6,967 nt of DNA from Alphaproteobacteria bacterium. Its GTDB lineage: Bacteria; Pseudomonadota; Alphaproteobacteria; JAEULC01. The stretch is from positions 1 to 6,967 of the forward strand of contig JADZDN010000365.1 of the NCBI GenBank assembly GCA_020851015.1, written 5' to 3'. The notes under the pieces are model-generated. The model saw only the letters and a program-made list of their open reading frames with translations, was not told the origin of the DNA and searched no databases. The first letter of the stretch is position 1. Every line of letters starts with the position of its first letter. Shown in pieces: positions 4,932 to 6,967 of this stretch. The position numbers and the translations under genes were made by a program.

Positions 4932-5420
4932 GTGGCGACCGATCGCGAAGCAGACAGGCAGGCCAGGATGCGGCCGCTCGCCGCCGCCCTGCCGAACGTC
5001 ACCCGCGCGGCCCTGGGCAAGCGCGGCTTCGCGCTCGCCGCGCTGCTGGCCGAATGGCAGGCAATCGTGGGGCCGACGCTGGCGGCCTCGACGGCGCCGC
5101 TGCGCCTGGCGAAGGGCCGCAACGACGAGGGGGCGGTGCTGGAGCTGCGCGTCGAGAGCACGGCCGCGGTCGAACTGCAGCACAACGAGCCCCGGATCAT
5201 CGAGCGCATCAATGCCCATTTCGGCTACAACGCGGTCCAGCGCCTAAAATTGCGCCATGGTGCGGTCGCCGCACCGTCTCGCGCGGTCCCGCCGATTCGG
5301 CGGATCGGCACCGCCGAGGAGCGGACGCTTTTCGGGCAATTGGAAGGGGTTGAGGACGATTCCTTGCGTGATGCGTTGGCCGGCCTCGGGCGTGTGGTGA
5401 TCGGCTCGCGACGCCCATGA
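4932..5420 (+). CDS. DUF721 / DciA-family protein
   Basis: A 162-residue cytoplasmic protein. Residues about 14-108 form the DUF721 domain: an N-terminal helical part (LAAALPNVTRAALGKRGF), the conserved tryptophan in EWQAIVGPTLA (Trp42), then beta strands with ST(A)PLRL, VLELRVES and AAVELQHNEPRIIERIN. The family includes DciA, the ancestral operator of the replicative helicase DnaB in bacteria lacking DnaC/DnaI, so a role in helicase loading is plausible; members beside mutY in Alphaproteobacteria are usually annotated only by domain. The C-terminal ~50 residues are variable. I take the GTG at 4932, with GGGA seven bases upstream; the ATG at 4968 (residue 13) is a possible shorter start that would still keep the domain. 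It is the first plus-strand gene of the run that continues with the thioredoxin and smc genes. Confidence 0.88.
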   Translation: MATDREADRQARMRPLAAALPNVTRAALGKRGFALAALLAEWQAIVGPTLAASTAPLRLAKGRNDEGAVLELRVESTAAVELQHNEPRIIERINAHFGYNAVQRLKLRHGAVAAPSRAVPPIRRIGTAEERTLFGQLEGVEDDSLRDALAGLGRVVIGSRRP

Positions 5421-5522
5421 GTAATCCACAGGATTGAATTTCCTAGGAAAATCGGGCTTGCCGGCGCGTTTTCTTGATGCCGGGTAGCTCATCGGTATCT
5501 TGATCGTTGAACGGAGGATGTT
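5421..5522 (+). promoter_or_regulatory. Intergenic control region upstream of the DsbA-like gene
   Basis: A 102-base gap, unusually AT-rich at its left end. It contains AATCC-aca-GGATT (5423-5435) and the perfect 12-bp palindrome TTTCCTAGGAAA (5439-5450). A reasonable sigma-70-type promoter lies at TTGATG (5474-5479) and TATCTT (5496-5501), 16 bases apart, each a 4-of-6 match. Transcription would begin near 5508, just before the ribosome site GGAGG. The palindrome lies about 25 bases upstream of the -35 and could be an operator; this is inference. Confidence 0.4.
5513..5517 (+). promoter_or_regulatory. Ribosome binding site fixing the GTG start at 5523
   Basis: A consensus GGAGG lies five bases before the GTG at 5523. 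An ATG at 5518-5520 directly after it is in another frame and too close to be used, so this site decides for the GTG. Confidence 0.7.
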
Positions 5523-6218
5523 GTGGTCGCCTCGAAAGGCCTGATCTTGGCAGCGGTTGTGGTCGCGGTCGGCGCGGGTGCCGCCGGCTATTGGTTCCTG
5601 GGAGGTCCCGGGGGAACGCCCGCCATCGCCACCCAAGTATCGACCCCCGCGGCGCCGAAGTCGGTCGCCCAGCAGGGCGGCTTGATGCCGGAATTGTTGC
5701 CGGACGACATGGTGCTGGGTTCGCCGGACGCGAAGGTGACCATCGTCGAATTCGCCTCGTTGACCTGCCCGCACTGCGCCCATTTCCACAAGGACACCTT
5801 GCCCAAGATCAAGTCGGAGTTCATCGACACCGGCAAGGTGAAGCTGGTCTATCGCGACTTCCCGTTCGACGAGGCGAGCCTGCGCGCCGCGATGATGGCG
5901 CGCTGCGCGGGCAAGGAGCGCTATTTCGGCTTCCTCGACGCGCTGTTCTCGACCCAGGATGCCTGGGCCAACCCCAACGGCTGGAAGACCGGTCTGGCGC
6001 GGATCGGCAAGCTGGGCGGCATGTCGCAGGAAGCCTTCGACAAGTGCCTGGCCGACAAGCAGGTCGAGGACGCGATCCTGGCCAAGCGCCTGGAGGGCAA
6101 CCAGAAGTACGGCGTCGATTCGACGCCGACCTTCTTCATCAATGGCGAGAAGGTGTCGGGCGCCTATCCGTTCGAGCATTTCGCCGAGGTCATCAAGCGC
6201 AAGCTGCCGGCTTCGTGA
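5523..6218 (+). CDS. DsbA-family thiol:disulfide oxidoreductase (exported or membrane-anchored)
   Basis: A 231-residue thioredoxin-fold protein of the DsbA/BdbD type, acting in the periplasm on protein disulfides. Residues 5-28 are hydrophobic ([20 protein letters not shown]) and serve as a signal peptide or anchor, followed by a Pro/Ala-rich linker to about 60. The catalytic motif CPHC is at 82-85 in [13 protein letters not shown], the helical insertion lies at about 115-190, and the cis-proline loop is STPTFF (Pro202). Two further cysteines, Cys128 and Cys175, lie in the helical region and may form a second structural disulfide, as in alphaproteobacterial DsbA1 proteins. The GTG start is supported by GGAGG five bases upstream. 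It lies between the DUF721 gene and smc, as commonly seen in Alphaproteobacteria. Whether it is oxidase or isomerase cannot be read from the sequence; CPHC favours an oxidase. Confidence 0.92.
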   Translation: MVASKGLILAAVVVAVGAGAAGYWFLGGPGGTPAIATQVSTPAAPKSVAQQGGLMPELLPDDMVLGSPDAKVTIVEFASLTCPHCAHFHKDTLPKIKSEFIDTGKVKLVYRDFPFDEASLRAAMMARCAGKERYFGFLDALFSTQDAWANPNGWKTGLARIGKLGGMSQEAFDKCLADKQVEDAILAKRLEGNQKYGVDSTPTFFINGEKVSGAYPFEHFAEVIKRKLPAS

Positions 6219-6258
6219 GGCCGGACGCGACGCGCAACAGGCAAGGAACCAACGCTCC

Positions 6259-6967
6259 GTGCATTTCAATCGCCTCCGCCTCACCGGCTTCAAGTCCTTC
6301 GTCGAACCGACCGAGCTTAGGATCGAGCCGGGGCTGACCGGCGTCGTCGGCCCGAACGGCTGCGGCAAGTCGAACCTGGTCGAGGCGCTGCGCTGGGTCA
6401 TGGGCGAGACCAGCGCCAAGAAGATGCGCGGCGGCGAGATGGACGACGTCATCTTCGGCGGCACCGCCGAGCGCCCGGCGCGCAACCTGGCCGAGGTGAT
6501 GCTGGAGCTGGACAACAGCGGCCGCGACGCGCCCAGCGCCTTCAACGACAGCGAGGAACTGGCGGTCGCGCGACGGATCGAACGCGGCGCCGGCTCGATC
6601 TACACGGTCAACGGCAAGGAGGTCCGCGCGCGCGACGTGCAGCTTCTGTTCGCCGACCAGGCGACGGGCGCGCATTCGACCGCGCTGGTCAGCCAGGATC
6701 GCGTCGGCGCGCTGATCAGCGCCAAGCCGGCCGAGCGGCGGCTTCTGCTCGAGGAGGCCGCCGGCATCACCGGGCTGCACTCCCGTCGCCACGAGGCGGA
6801 GCTGCGGCTGAAGGCCGCCGAGAGCAACCTGACCCGCCTCGACGACGTGCTGACCGCGCTCGACGCCCAGTTGCAGAACATCAAGCGCCAGGCGCGCCAG
6901 GCCACGCGCTACCGCAACATCGCCGGCCAGATCCGCTGGAACGAGGCGGCGATCCTGCACCTGCGCA
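6259..6967 (+). CDS. smc: Chromosome segregation protein SMC, 5' part (runs off the window)
   Basis: The first 236 codons of the SMC ATPase, which with ScpA and ScpB compacts and separates chromosomes. Full-length proteins are about 1150-1200 residues; only the N-terminal head half and the start of the coiled coil are here. The opening [14 protein letters not shown] is characteristic; Walker A is GPNGCGKS (31-38), followed by [15 protein letters not shown] (54-68) and the Q loop near VSQDRVGAL (Gln146). The stretch [18 protein letters not shown] (156-173) marks the head-to-coil transition, after which heptad-rich sequence begins. The start is GTG at 6259, with AAGGA at 6243-6247 eleven bases upstream; 40 bases separate it from the DsbA-like gene, so co-transcription is likely. 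The reading frame is open to the end, with no defect seen. Confidence 0.96.
   Translation, partial: MHFNRLRLTGFKSFVEPTELRIEPGLTGVVGPNGCGKSNLVEALRWVMGETSAKKMRGGEMDDVIFGGTAERPARNLAEVMLELDNSGRDAPSAFNDSEELAVARRIERGAGSIYTVNGKEVRARDVQLLFADQATGAHSTALVSQDRVGALISAKPAERRLLLEEAAGITGLHSRRHEAELRLKAAESNLTRLDDVLTALDAQLQNIKRQARQATRYRNIAGQIRWNEAAILHLR

Noticed and set aside
5244..6545. Minus-strand open frame (433 codons) opposite the DsbA-like and smc genes
   Set aside because: It crosses three genuine plus-strand genes and the control regions between them; no family features.

Overview
The window reads as a high-GC alphaproteobacterial chromosome segment. The grounds are the FeuP/FeuQ-like two-component pair, the gene run mutY / DUF721 (DciA family) / DsbA-like thioredoxin / smc that is familiar from Alphaproteobacteria, and the C-rich and G-rich palindromic intergenic repeats (including the type that translates as 'DKPGHDE') common in that class. 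The exact genus cannot be read from the sequence; nothing here resembles a phage, plasmid or CRISPR locus.

Region by region. Positions 1-858 hold no intact gene. This is a mosaic of short dispersed repeats and hairpins, with one recognisable gene remnant at 529-690: the ribosome binding site and signal-peptide region of a NitT/TauT-type ABC transporter substrate-binding protein, broken by a frameshift and then cut off. Positions 859-3248 (minus strand) are a compact three-gene operon: a small exported PepSY-like protein, then an OmpR-family response regulator (FeuP/PhoP-like), then its sensor histidine kinase (FeuQ/PhoQ-like). The stop of the first gene abuts the start of the second, and the second and third share an ATGA overlap. 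Positions 3249-3409 are a divergent control region with two 20-bp boxes arranged back to back (15 of 20 bases identical), each with an 11-bp internal period as expected for an OmpR-family regulator. Positions 3410-3754 (plus) encode a second small exported protein with a similar C-terminal pattern. Its transcript probably ends at an elaborate nested hairpin with a T6 tract lying over the end of the convergent mutY gene.

The right half is a housekeeping neighbourhood: mutY (minus, 3800-4870), then on the plus strand a DUF721/DciA-family protein, a membrane-anchored or exported DsbA-like thiol oxidoreductase, and the 5' part of smc running off the window. All three plus-strand genes appear to start with GTG.

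Functionally, the most interesting unit is the envelope-sensing module: a kinase and regulator with two divergently transcribed small exported proteins around a mirrored pair of candidate regulator sites. By analogy with the FeuN-FeuP-FeuQ system of Sinorhizobium, the operon's small protein may modulate the kinase in the periplasm. The second small protein would be a new candidate target or feedback element. That link is inference; the symmetrical site arrangement is seen directly.
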